From contig CAJYIG010000270.1 of NCBI GenBank assembly GCA_913774725.1, positions 1 to 8,097 on the forward strand: a DNA stretch of 8,097 nucleotides, written 5' to 3'. Both the position numbers and the translations under genes were made by a program. The first letter of the stretch is position 1; each line of letters starts with the position of its first letter. Positions 1-6,096 of the stretch are shown one piece after another. The DNA is from an uncultured Curtobacterium sp. Lineage in GTDB: Bacteria > Actinomycetota > Actinomycetes > Actinomycetales > Microbacteriaceae. The notes beneath the pieces were generated by a model. That model had not been told where the DNA came from. It ran no database searches and was given only the letters and a program-made list of their open reading frames with translations.

Positions 1-12
1 TGTCGCGGGCAT
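1..12 (-). CDS. Possible 5' end of a leftward gene (partial, 4 codons)
   Basis: An ATG on the minus strand at position 12 begins Met-Pro-Ala-Thr and then leaves the window. It is proposed only because a TAGACT box (minus strand, 20-25) lies 7 nt upstream with no Shine-Dalgarno between. The same arrangement precedes the SulP, glutaredoxin, aspS and arsR starts in this window. If real, the gene follows SulP on the same strand with its own promoter. Four codons cannot show what it encodes, so the call rests entirely on the promoter-to-start geometry. Confidence 0.35.
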
Positions 13-19
13 GGGTTCC

Positions 20-25
20 AGTCTA
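20..25 (-). promoter_or_regulatory. Candidate -10 box (TAGACT) of the left-edge gene
   Basis: TAGACT on the minus strand ends 7 nt before the ATG at position 12, which would place the transcription start at or near the start codon (leaderless mRNA). No good -35 is visible 16-19 bp upstream. The rest of 13-103 holds no ORF that I can support. It contains only a weak 6-bp inverted repeat (74-79 with 93-98, 13-nt loop) that could help end SulP transcription. Confidence 0.4.
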
Positions 26-103
26 GGTCGCTCCACCGTCATCACCCGCCCCACAGCGGATTCACCGGATGTGCGAGCGTTCAGCCCCGGCTCGCTCGGC
101 GGA

Positions 104-1594
104 TCAGCCCAGGCGTCCGGTCAGCCGTCCGTGCAGCGCGACGGATCCGGTGTTCAGGTTGACGACCTCGACCGTCGAGCCGTGCCGGGCGTACCGCTGC
201 TCCACCCCGTCGAGCGCCGCGACCGTGCTCGCGTCGAACACGTGCGCGGCAGACATGTCGACGATCACCCGCTCCGGGTCCTCGGCGTAGGAGAACCGTG
301 TGACGAGGTCGTTCGACGAGGCGAAGAAGAGGGCGCCCTGCACGCGGTAGCGGACCGTGTGCTCGTCGACCGGTTCGCGCACCACGGCGACCACGTGTGC
401 CGCTCGACGGGCGAACACGAGGGCTGCGACCACCACACCCACCAGGACACCGGTGGCGAGGTTGTCGGTGGCGACGACCACCACGACGGTGATGACCATG
501 ACCGCCGTCTCGCCGAGCGGCATCCGTCCGAGCGTGCGCGGCCGGATGCTGTGCCAGTCGAAGGTCGCGACGCACACCATGAGCATCACTGCGGTCAGCG
601 CCGCCATCGGGATCTGCGCCACGAGGTCGTGCAGGACGATCGTCAGCACGAGCACCGACGCTCCCGCGGCGAAGGTCGACACCCGCGTCCGCGCGCCCGC
701 CGTCTTCACGTTGATGACGGTCTGGCCGATCATCGCGCACCCGCCCGTCCCGCCGAAGAAGGCCGACGCGATGTTCGCGATGCCCTGTCCCCACGACTCG
801 CGCCACGCGCTGGACCGGGTCTCCGTCAGGGAGTCGACGAGCTGCGCCGTCAGGAGCGTCTCGATGAGCCCGACGATCGCGACCCCGAACGCGTACGGAG
901 CGACGATCTGCAGGGTCTCGAGCGACAGCGGGACCGTGATGCCGCCGAAGCCGGGCAGGGCGGTCGGCAGGGACCCTTCGTCGCCCACCGTCGGCACCGC
1001 GACCCCGAACACGATCGTGATCGCCGTGACCACGACGACCGCGATCAGCGGCGCCGGGACGGCCTTCGTCAGGAAGGGGAAGGCGACGATGATGCCGACG
1101 CCGAGGGCCGTCAGCGGCCACACCACGAGCGGGACGTCGTCGCCGAACAGGTTCGGCAGCTGCGCGGTGAAGATGAGGATCGCGAGCGCGTTGACGAAGG
1201 CCACGTTGACGCTGCGCGGGATGAAGCGCATCAGGCGGGCCACCCCGAGGAACCCGAGCACCAGCTGGAACACACCGCCGAGCACGACCGCGGGGACGAG
1301 GTAGGCGACGCCGTGGTCGCGCACGAGCGGTGCGATCACGAGCGCGACCGATCCCGCGGCGGCGGAGATCATCGCTGGCCGGCCTCCGACGATCGAGATC
1401 ACCACCGCGATCACGACGCTCGAGAAGAGCCCCACCGCGGGGTCGACGCCGGCGACCACCGAGAACGAGATCGCCTCGGGGATCAGGGCGAGGGCGGTGA
1501 CGACACCGGCCAGGACCTCGCGGGTCAGCAGACGAGGTGACCGGAGGGCGCTGAGGACGCTGGGTGCCGCGGGGGCATGGGGTGCGAGGGACAT
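104..1594 (-). CDS. SulP family inorganic anion transporter with C-terminal STAS domain
   Basis: This 496-residue inner-membrane protein belongs to the SulP (SLC26-like) family, which moves sulfate, bicarbonate or other anions by ion symport or exchange; the substrate cannot be read here. Residues ~25-395 are a run of about 10-12 hydrophobic segments. The segment PAMISAAAGSVALV is typical of the third membrane region, and GGTGGCAMIGQTVINVK is a family hallmark. A compact STAS domain fills ~412-490, with the DxS element (FDAS, D454/S456) that marks the regulatory serine site in STAS folds. The frame stays open upstream to 1717, but the start at 1594 is chosen because the protein proper begins there. 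A TAGGGT box lies 8 nt upstream, and the longer form would run across the MerR operator. The gene is divergent from MerR, which probably controls it. Family is certain, substrate unknown. Confidence 0.95.
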   Translation of the reverse strand: MSLAPHAPAAPSVLSALRSPRLLTREVLAGVVTALALIPEAISFSVVAGVDPAVGLFSSVVIAVVISIVGGRPAMISAAAGSVALVIAPLVRDHGVAYLVPAVVLGGVFQLVLGFLGVARLMRFIPRSVNVAFVNALAILIFTAQLPNLFGDDVPLVVWPLTALGVGIIVAFPFLTKAVPAPLIAVVVVTAITIVFGVAVPTVGDEGSLPTALPGFGGITVPLSLETLQIVAPYAFGVAIVGLIETLLTAQLVDSLTETRSSAWRESWGQGIANIASAFFGGTGGCAMIGQTVINVKTAGARTRVSTFAAGASVLVLTIVLHDLVAQIPMAALTAVMLMVCVATFDWHSIRPRTLGRMPLGETAVMVITVVVVVATDNLATGVLVGVVVAALVFARRAAHVVAVVREPVDEHTVRYRVQGALFFASSNDLVTRFSYAEDPERVIVDMSAAHVFDASTVAALDGVEQRYARHGSTVEVVNLNTGSVALHGRLTGRLG

Positions 1595-1596
1595 CG

Positions 1597-1628
1597 CTGA
1601 CGACCCTACCCTGACGTGAGGGTAGGGT
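1597..1628. promoter_or_regulatory. Divergent MerR-type operator/promoter between SulP and merR
   Basis: A perfect inverted repeat, ACCCTACCCT (1603-1612), 6-nt centre, AGGGTAGGGT (1619-1628), fills the space between a plus-strand -35-like CTGACG (1597-1602) and a -10-like TAGGGT (1623-1628). The spacer is 20 bp. MerR regulators characteristically bind dyads inside promoters with 19-20 bp spacers and untwist them, so the geometry fits. The palindrome carries TAGGGT on both strands. The minus copy (1603-1608) is 8 nt from the SulP ATG, which fits a leaderless SulP transcript. One bound MerR would therefore sit on both promoters. The geometry is directly seen; the binding protein is inferred from the neighbouring merR. 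Confidence 0.75.
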
Positions 1629-1671
1629 TGGCACGGCGACACCGAGCGACGACGGAGGGAGGTCTGCCACG

Positions 1672-2148
1672 ATGACGACCGTGCACTCCCCCTCACCGAC
1701 TCCCGACGACCGGACACCCGACCAGGTCACGGACGGTCCGGCGCCCGGCGAGACCACGCACATCGGCGAGACGATGCACATCGGCGAGCTCGCCGAGCGT
1801 GCCGGCATGTCCCTGCGGACGATCCGCCACTACGACGAGGTCGGCCTCCTCGTGCCGAGCGGTCGGACCGCCGGGGGCTTCCGCGTGTACACGGCGCAGG
1901 ACCTCGACCGCCTGCTCGTCATCCGTCGGATGAAACCGCTCGGGTTCACCCTCGACGAGATGTCCGAGCTGCTCCGGGTCGTCGACGCCCTGGCCGGGGC
2001 GGCCCCGGAGGACCAGCCGGCGCTCGCCGCCCGGCTCGACGCCTCGCTCGAGGATGCCCGCGCCCGGCACGCGAAGCTCGTCGAGCGCGCCGGCATGGCC
2101 GAGGAGTTCATCGGCACGCTGAGCACCCTGCGCGCCTCGCTCCCCTGA
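1672..2148 (+). CDS. MerR family transcriptional regulator
   Basis: A 158-residue MerR-type activator/repressor. The winged HTH begins at residue 35 (MHIGELAERAGMSLRTIRHY), continues through the wing (GRTAGGFRVY) and is followed by a helical dimerisation region (~90-150). There is no cysteine in the protein, so it is not a CueR/ZntR/SoxR-type metal or [2Fe-2S] sensor of the usual kind. The C-terminal region is short, without a visible ligand-binding domain. The start at 1672 has a strong Shine-Dalgarno (GGAGGGAGG, 1654-1662, 9 nt away). An alternative ATG at 1774 would give the normal MerR N-terminus but lacks a good ribosome site. The first 34 residues are Pro/Thr/Asp-rich and include a six-residue repeat. 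It is divergent from SulP across a shared palindrome, so SulP and autoregulation are the likely targets. Confidence 0.93.
   Translation: MTTVHSPSPTPDDRTPDQVTDGPAPGETTHIGETMHIGELAERAGMSLRTIRHYDEVGLLVPSGRTAGGFRVYTAQDLDRLLVIRRMKPLGFTLDEMSELLRVVDALAGAAPEDQPALAARLDASLEDARARHAKLVERAGMAEEFIGTLSTLRASLP
1747..1788 (+). repeat. 18-bp in-frame tandem repeat in merR
   Basis: Two 18-bp copies (1747-1764 and 1765-1782, two mismatches) are followed by the first 6 bp of a third copy. They encode GETTHI, GETMHI, then GELAER. The repeat spans the junction between the extra N-terminal tail and the HTH domain, and duplicates what would be the usual start of a MerR protein (MHIGEL). Confidence 0.85.
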
Positions 2149-2169
2149 CCGGCGGGCGACTCCGCGCCG

Positions 2170-2382
2170 TCACCGGTCGACCAGCAGTTCCCCCGCCTCG
2201 ATGAGTCGAGCTCGTTCGCGTTGGACCGCCCGCAGTTCACGGCGCCACCGGAGCAGGTCGTCGTAGAGGCGGATGATCCGGCGGGCCTTCCACGGGCGGA
2301 AGCGGTACCGCCGTCGCACCTGCTGCCGCCACCGCTCATCGTTGCGCTCGATGAACGCCTGCACGGGGTCCTCCACTGCCAT
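2170..2382 (-). CDS. Small basic hypothetical protein (70 aa)
   Basis: A 70-residue, strongly basic protein that I do not recognise. It starts MAVEDPVQAFIERNDERWRQ and is rich in Arg, Glu and Trp. Residues ~33-66 look like one long amphipathic helix or short coiled coil. There is no signal peptide and no membrane segment. The start at 2382 is supported by a clear AAGGAG 6 nt upstream; the frame is open further up to 2568 but that part overlaps the preceding gene. Its first 47 bp overlap the end of the upstream membrane-protein gene in another frame, so the two are probably co-transcribed and translationally linked. It converges on merR with 21 bp between. A soluble partner of the membrane protein is possible, but function is unknown. 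Confidence 0.65.
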   Translation of the reverse strand: MAVEDPVQAFIERNDERWRQQVRRRYRFRPWKARRIIRLYDDLLRWRRELRAVQRERARLIEAGELLVDR

Positions 2383-2716
2383 CTCCGTCTCCTTCCGTGA
2401 TGAGGTTGAGCACGATCCTGCCGACCGCGACGTCGTCGTCGCGAAGGATCTGCATGTCGGACATCGCCTGCACGCTGACCCGACCGATCTCCGCCCGTCC
2501 GACGTCGCCGGCGCAGATCTGGTCGATCGTCCACACGAAGCGCGCCCACGCCCGGTCGCGCTCCTCACGCGCCACGTCCCGCCGCCACCGCACCAGCGCC
2601 CAGACGCCGGCCACGGCCGCGCCGAGCAGCGTGACCGCCGATCCGACCACCGCGGCCAGCACCGCCGCCACCGCGACGGGCGGCCAGGCCGCGAGCCCCA
2701 CTCCCGATGCCGTCAT
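2336..2716 (-). CDS. Hypothetical single-pass membrane protein (126 aa)
   Basis: A 126-residue protein of unknown function. Residues ~13-43 form one long Ala/Val/Leu-rich hydrophobic stretch. It is followed at once by basic residues (VRWRRDVAREERDRAW), so the C-terminal ~80 residues should be cytoplasmic. The soluble part has a mixed acidic/hydrophobic character (AEIGRVSVQAMSDMQILRDD). The tail, from ~109 on, is Gly/Asp-rich and lies over the start of the next gene, so it may be poorly conserved. The start at 2716 has a GAGAGGGG Shine-Dalgarno about 6 nt upstream. A TAGCGT box on the minus strand (2756-2761) could be its -10, but no -35 is evident. It is divergent from aspS and 47 bp overlapped with the small basic gene downstream. 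Confidence 0.7.
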   Translation of the reverse strand: MTASGVGLAAWPPVAVAAVLAAVVGSAVTLLGAAVAGVWALVRWRRDVAREERDRAWARFVWTIDQICAGDVGRAEIGRVSVQAMSDMQILRDDDVAVGRIVLNLITEGDGDGSGGPRAGVHRAQR

Positions 2717-2799
2717 CCGGGACCCCTCTCGACTCGCGACCCGACCACACGGACGACGCTACGGAGACGCCGAGGCCGACCCGCGCCTCCCGGCCGGAA

Positions 2800-2837
2800 C
2801 TGTGGAGGACGCACGCCGCGAGCCCACCTGTGGAGGA
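2800..2837 (+). repeat. Pair of 10-bp direct repeats upstream of aspS
   Basis: CTGTGGAGGA occurs at 2800-2809 and again at 2828-2837, 28 bp apart start to start, in the 140-bp gap between aspS and the divergent membrane-protein gene. The second copy also contains the GGAGGAGG that looks like, but is badly placed for, an aspS ribosome site. A regulator site is possible; nothing identifies the factor. Confidence 0.5.
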
Positions 2838-2842
2838 GGCCG

Positions 2843-2848
2843 TAGACT
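2843..2848 (+). promoter_or_regulatory. Candidate -10 box (TAGACT) for leaderless aspS
   Basis: TAGACT ends 8 nt before the GTG at 2857, placing transcription start at or close to the start codon. No convincing -35 is present near 2819-2826. The only Shine-Dalgarno-like run (2832-2839) is 17 nt from the GTG, too far for normal use and upstream of the predicted transcript start, so a leaderless mRNA is the simpler reading. Confidence 0.55.
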
Positions 2849-2856
2849 CGACGACC

Positions 2857-4197
<1,341 letters not shown>

Positions 4198-4206
4198 TCA
4201 GCACCG

Positions 4207-4248
4207 ACGACGACGGCCACCCTCCGACAGGAGGGTGGCCGTCGTCGT
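4207..4248. terminator. Bidirectional hairpin terminator between convergent aspS and Dabb gene
   Basis: A perfect 19-bp stem (4207-4225 with 4230-4248) with a GACA tetraloop lies 9 bp after the aspS stop and 21 bp after the end of the convergent Dabb gene. There is no U-run on either side, as is common for hairpin terminators in GC-rich actinobacteria. Its central position suggests it stops transcription from both directions. Confidence 0.85.
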
Positions 4249-4269
4249 GCACGGGCCGGGAGGCTCGGC

Positions 4270-4563
4270 TCAGCTCTCCCAGTCGACGGCCGCCCGTCCC
4301 GTGACCAGCTCGCGGATCTCGGCGGCCGCCGCCTGGTGGTCCGGGTGGACCTGGTACTCGTCGAGACCGGCGAGGTCGTCGAAGGTCGCCACGACGGCGA
4401 CGTCCTGGTTCTTCCCCGGGTACGCGACGTTCTCCACCACCTGCAGCGACCGGATCGAGTCGATCGTGCCGACGAGTCCGGTCAGGAGCCCGCGGATGCG
4501 CTCGATCGTCGCGGCGCGGTCGAGGTCCGAGCGGACGGTCCAGGAGACGACGTGGTGGATCAT
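4270..4563 (-). CDS. Dabb family (stress-responsive alpha/beta-barrel) protein
   Basis: A 97-residue dimeric alpha/beta ferredoxin-like (Dabb) domain protein, covering the full family length with nothing extra. Family marks are MIHHVVSW at the N-terminus (conserved His in strand 1), the NVAYPGKNQDVAVVATFDDL strand-loop-strand, and the YQVHPDHQ motif (Y70, H73, H76). Family members range from plant stress proteins to small enzymes and carrier-like proteins, so the activity here is unknown. The start at 4563 overlaps the stop of the upstream glutaredoxin-like gene as ATGA, so translation is probably coupled and the two are one operon. Co-expression with a thiol protein hints at a stress role, but that is inference. 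Confidence 0.9.
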   Translation of the reverse strand: MIHHVVSWTVRSDLDRAATIERIRGLLTGLVGTIDSIRSLQVVENVAYPGKNQDVAVVATFDDLAGLDEYQVHPDHQAAAAEIRELVTGRAAVDWES

Positions 4564-4814
4564 GCGCGGGCCTCTGCCTTCTCGAGGGCACGTCGGAGCC
4601 GGTCGGCGTCCACGTGCCAGTTGCTGTGGACCCGGCCGTCGACGAGCACGACGGGGATGTCCTCGGCGTACTCCGCACGAAGGGCGTCGTCGTCGAGGAT
4701 CGACCGCTCCTCCAGCGTCGTACCGGGATGGGCCGCCACGACCTGTTCGACGACCGGACGGGCGTCGTCGCAGAGGTGGCAGCCGGGCTTCGTCAGGAAC
4801 GTCACGGCGGGCAT
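4560..4814 (-). CDS. Glutaredoxin-like thiol-disulfide protein
   Basis: An 84-residue thioredoxin-fold protein of the small glutaredoxin-like (DUF836/Glrx-like) family. The redox motif is near the N-terminus (LTKPGCHLCDDA; C12 and C15, CxxC), and the cis-proline typical of the fold is at IPVVLV (P54). The remainder (HVDADRLRRALEKAEA) forms the last helix. It should reduce disulfides or mixed disulfides in the cytoplasm; its reductant and substrates are not evident. An upstream in-frame ATG at 4889 is rejected because it would cross the bS22 terminator. The chosen ATG at 4814 starts the fold directly, with TAGGGT 7 nt upstream and a G-rich stretch between that could also serve as a weak ribosome site. 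It is the first gene of a two-gene operon with the Dabb protein. Confidence 0.9.
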   Translation of the reverse strand: MPAVTFLTKPGCHLCDDARPVVEQVVAAHPGTTLEERSILDDDALRAEYAEDIPVVLVDGRVHSNWHVDADRLRRALEKAEARA

Positions 4815-4821
4815 GCCCCCC

Positions 4822-4827
4822 ACCCTA
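4822..4827 (-). promoter_or_regulatory. Candidate -10 box (TAGGGT) of the grx-Dabb operon
   Basis: TAGGGT on the minus strand ends 7 nt before the ATG at 4814, consistent with a leaderless transcript. No good -35 is seen 16-19 bp further up. It lies just after the bS22 terminator, so the operon probably has its own promoter here. Confidence 0.5.
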
Positions 4828-4858
4828 GACCGGCGGGACGCGGCACCAGGGAACACGA

Positions 4859-4880
4859 AAGCCCCGGCGGACCGGGGCTT
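4859..4880 (-). terminator. Rho-independent terminator of bS22
   Basis: A 9-bp perfect GC-rich stem (AAGCCCCGG at 4859-4867 with CCGGGGCTT at 4872-4880) and a 4-nt loop lie 18 bp past the bS22 stop. On the minus strand the stem runs into a short T-rich stretch (CTTTCGTGTT), giving the expected terminator form. Confidence 0.8.
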
Positions 4881-4898
4881 CGGGTGCAAGTACTGGAC

Positions 4899-4997
4899 TT
4901 ACTTCTTGTTGCGACGCTGGTGGCGCGTCTTGCGAAGGAGCTTGCGGTGCTTCTTCTTCGCCATGCGCTTGCGACGCTTCTTGATGACAGAACCCAT
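4899..4997 (-). CDS. Small ribosomal protein bS22 (AURKAIP1/COX24 domain)
   Basis: A 32-residue, extremely basic protein, beginning MGSVIKKRRKRMAKKKHRK and ending in HQRRNKK. This is the actinobacterial AURKAIP1/COX24-type peptide found as an extra small-subunit protein (bS22) in mycobacterial ribosomes. Length and sequence agree with the family throughout. More than half of the residues are Lys or Arg, as expected for a peptide buried in rRNA. The ATG at 4997 has GAGG about 7 nt upstream. A strong promoter candidate (5072-5100) and a hairpin terminator (4859-4880) bracket it, so it is probably a separate highly expressed unit. The excisionase-like HTH gene lies just upstream on the same strand, an order I recall for Rv0500A-Rv0500B in Mycobacterium tuberculosis. 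Confidence 0.93.
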   Translation of the reverse strand: MGSVIKKRRKRMAKKKHRKLLRKTRHQRRNKK

Positions 4998-5071
4998 AGT
5001 GGACCTCGCTCGGAACGATGCTGATGTGTGGACACCGGGCCCGAAGAGACCGCGGAAAATCAACCCGGCCG

Positions 5072-5100
5072 AGTCTAGCGGAGCGCAGCGGTCCTGTCGA
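5072..5100 (-). promoter_or_regulatory. Strong housekeeping-type promoter of bS22
   Basis: On the minus strand, -35 TCGACA (5095-5100) and -10 TAGACT (5072-5077) are separated by exactly 17 bp, close to the sigma-70/HrdB-type consensus. Transcription would start near 5065, leaving a leader of about 68 nt before the bS22 ATG. The spacing and both boxes make this the best promoter in the window. Confidence 0.75.
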
Positions 5101-5122
5101 ACGAGCGCGAGCCGGGGCGACC

Positions 5123-5317
5123 TCAGCCGACGTCGGCGATGCCGCCGCGCAGGAGCTCGGCGACGGCCGACTCCGGGACGCGGAAGGACCGGCCGAACCG
5201 GATCGCGGGGAGCTCCCCCGCGTGCACCATGCGGTACACGGTCATCTTCGAGACGCGCATCATCTCGGCCACCTCAGCGACGGTGAGGAAACGCACGTCG
5301 TCGAAACTGCCGGTCAT
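5123..5317 (-). CDS. Excisionase-like helix-turn-helix DNA-binding protein
   Basis: A 64-residue protein made almost wholly of one HTH_17/excisionase-type (MerR-like winged helix) domain, residues 11-56: LTVAEVAEMMRVSKMTVYRM for the helix-turn-helix, then the wing with FGRSFRVPESAVAELL. The VSKMTVYR recognition helix is shared with the actinobacterial Rv0500A/BldC-like small regulators. No integrase, attachment site or phage gene is nearby, so it is a chromosomal regulator rather than a phage Xis. The ATG at 5317 has AAGGCGG a few nt upstream. The frame is open to 5770, but that extension lies inside arsR and is rejected. It is upstream of bS22 on the same strand. The bS22 promoter lies in the 125-bp gap, so they may be read both together and apart. 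Targets are unknown. Confidence 0.9.
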   Translation of the reverse strand: MTGSFDDVRFLTVAEVAEMMRVSKMTVYRMVHAGELPAIRFGRSFRVPESAVAELLRGGIADVG

Positions 5318-5357
5318 GGTCCGCCTTCGGGTACCCGCGGTTCGCGCGGGGTCGGTG

Positions 5358-5372
5358 TGACCTGTGTGGTCA
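5358..5372. promoter_or_regulatory. Small inverted repeat in the HTH-gene leader
   Basis: TGACC-N5-GGTCA is a perfect 5-bp dyad at or just after the predicted start of the HTH-gene transcript. It could be an operator (for example autoregulation by the HTH protein), but it is short enough to be chance. Confidence 0.3.
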
Positions 5373-5378
5373 AGGGTG

Positions 5379-5408
5379 AGTGTAGGGGCGTGTGGGACCG
5401 CGTGTCCA
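5379..5408 (-). promoter_or_regulatory. Candidate promoter of the excisionase-like HTH gene
   Basis: On the minus strand, -35 TGGACA (5403-5408) and -10 TACACT (5379-5384) are 18 bp apart. Transcription would begin near 5372, giving a leader of about 55 nt that contains a small hairpin (5334-5339 with 5345-5350). It is the only reasonable promoter in the 191-bp gap between this gene and arsR. Confidence 0.55.
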
Positions 5409-5431
5409 GGAGACTCCGAGCAGACGCTCGA

Positions 5432-5500
5432 CCGGGCCCGACTCGGGCATCGGGCCGGACCCGACCCGGGCAAGCGACCGGACCCGGCGCGGCCGTCGGG
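5432..5500. repeat. Three imperfect 23-bp tandem repeats
   Basis: Copies begin at 5432, 5455 and 5478, exactly 23 bp apart, and share the core CCGGACCCG or CCGGGCCCG. Copies 1 and 2 match at 16 of their first 18 bases; copy 3 matches for the first 9 and then diverges. The array sits 8 bp past the arsR stop on the minus strand. It can form hairpins, for example a 7-bp stem 5435-5441 with 5450-5456, so one simple role is a transcription terminator for arsR. Another is a binding-site array. Confidence 0.6.
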
Positions 5501-5508
5501 CCGAGCGC

Positions 5509-6024
5509 TCAGTCGTCCTCGCCGCGGCGCGTGAAGCGCTTCCGACCGCGGTCGACGACCCGCTCCCAGCCCTGCTGCGCACCCGTGAACGCGGCCGTCG
5601 CACGGTGTGACGCCTCCGCCATCACGCGACCGAGTTCGGTGCCCACCTCGACCGTCGACCGCCCGGCTGCACCGGAGCGCCGCACCGAGACCGGCTGCCC
5701 GTCCATCGTCCACGCGGTCGTGGCCGGGGTGCCGTCCGCGTCGACCGCGCCGGTGAAGGGGACCACCCACTCCTCGAGCCGCACGAGGGGTTCCGGGTCG
5801 AGCCGGTAGAAGCGGTGCTGGCCTTCCTCCCTGCTCGACACCAGGCCGTGGTCGCGCAGGACCCGAAGGTGCTTCGACACGGTGGGCTGGCTCACCCCGA
5901 TCTTCTCGACGAGCTGGCCGACGCTCAGCTCACCCCCGGTGGCGTCCGCGCCGTAGGCCGTCAGCAGTGCACCGAGCAGCTCGCGCCGGGTGGGGTCCGC
6001 CACGACGGTGAAGATGTCGGCCAT
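5509..6024 (-). CDS. ArsR-type winged-helix regulator with C-terminal extension
   Basis: A 171-residue transcriptional regulator. Residues ~1-85 are an ArsR/HTH_20 winged helix (ADPTRRELLGALL, then IGVSQPTVSKHLRVLRDHGL and the wing EEGQHRFYRLDPEPL). Residues ~86-171 are an extension beginning with VVPFTGAVDADGTPATTAW and ending in a basic tail. The protein has no cysteine, so it cannot use the classic ArsR/SmtB thiolate metal sites; its signal is unknown. The ATG at 6024 is preceded by TAGCCT at 6 nt and no Shine-Dalgarno, again a leaderless pattern. It is divergent from trkH across 72 bp, which makes the potassium operon and itself the natural targets, though this is inference. The 23-bp tandem repeats follow its stop codon. 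Confidence 0.9.
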   Translation of the reverse strand: MADIFTVVADPTRRELLGALLTAYGADATGGELSVGQLVEKIGVSQPTVSKHLRVLRDHGLVSSREEGQHRFYRLDPEPLVRLEEWVVPFTGAVDADGTPATTAWTMDGQPVSVRRSGAAGRSTVEVGTELGRVMAEASHRATAAFTGAQQGWERVVDRGRKRFTRRGEDD

Positions 6025-6030
6025 GGGGCA

Positions 6031-6036
6031 AGGCTA
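6031..6036 (-). promoter_or_regulatory. Candidate -10 box (TAGCCT) of arsR
   Basis: TAGCCT on the minus strand ends 6 nt before the arsR ATG, consistent with transcription starting at the A of the start codon. The -35 region is not recognisable. Confidence 0.5.
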
Positions 6037-6050
6037 GTCGGACGGCCGCG

Positions 6051-6064
6051 CATGTACCATGTCC
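6051..6064 (+). promoter_or_regulatory. trkH -10 candidate within a heptamer direct repeat
   Basis: CATGTAC (6051-6057) is followed directly by CATGTCC (6058-6064), one mismatch. A plus-strand TACCAT (6055-6060) inside it could be the trkH -10, but no -35 is visible. The repeat lies between the two divergent starts, where an ArsR-type operator would be expected. Confidence 0.3.
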
Positions 6065-6096
6065 GCTGACCTGCTCGACGGCTCCGGAGGCGCCCG

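Noticed and set aside
11..1540. Plus-strand open frame (509 codons) opposite SulP
   Set aside because: Its product is charged low-complexity sequence; the SulP/STAS protein on the other strand is unambiguous.
81..1808. Minus-strand open frame (575 codons) in another frame over SulP and merR
   Set aside because: Shadow frame of the SulP gene that also runs through the operator and the merR start.
4560..4889. Upstream ATG at 4889 for the glutaredoxin-like gene
   Set aside because: The extra 25 residues are not part of the fold and would be encoded by the bS22 terminator hairpin; ATG 4814 fits the family.
5123..5317. Excisionase-like protein taken as evidence for a prophage or integrative element
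   Set aside because: No integrase, tRNA target, attachment repeats or phage genes are nearby, and the neighbour is ribosomal bS22; it fits a chromosomal Rv0500A/BldC-like regulator.
5018..5809. Plus-strand open frame (263 codons) across the HTH gene, 23-bp repeats and arsR end
   Set aside because: Low-complexity Arg/Gly/Pro sequence crossing two minus-strand genes; no ribosome site or domain.
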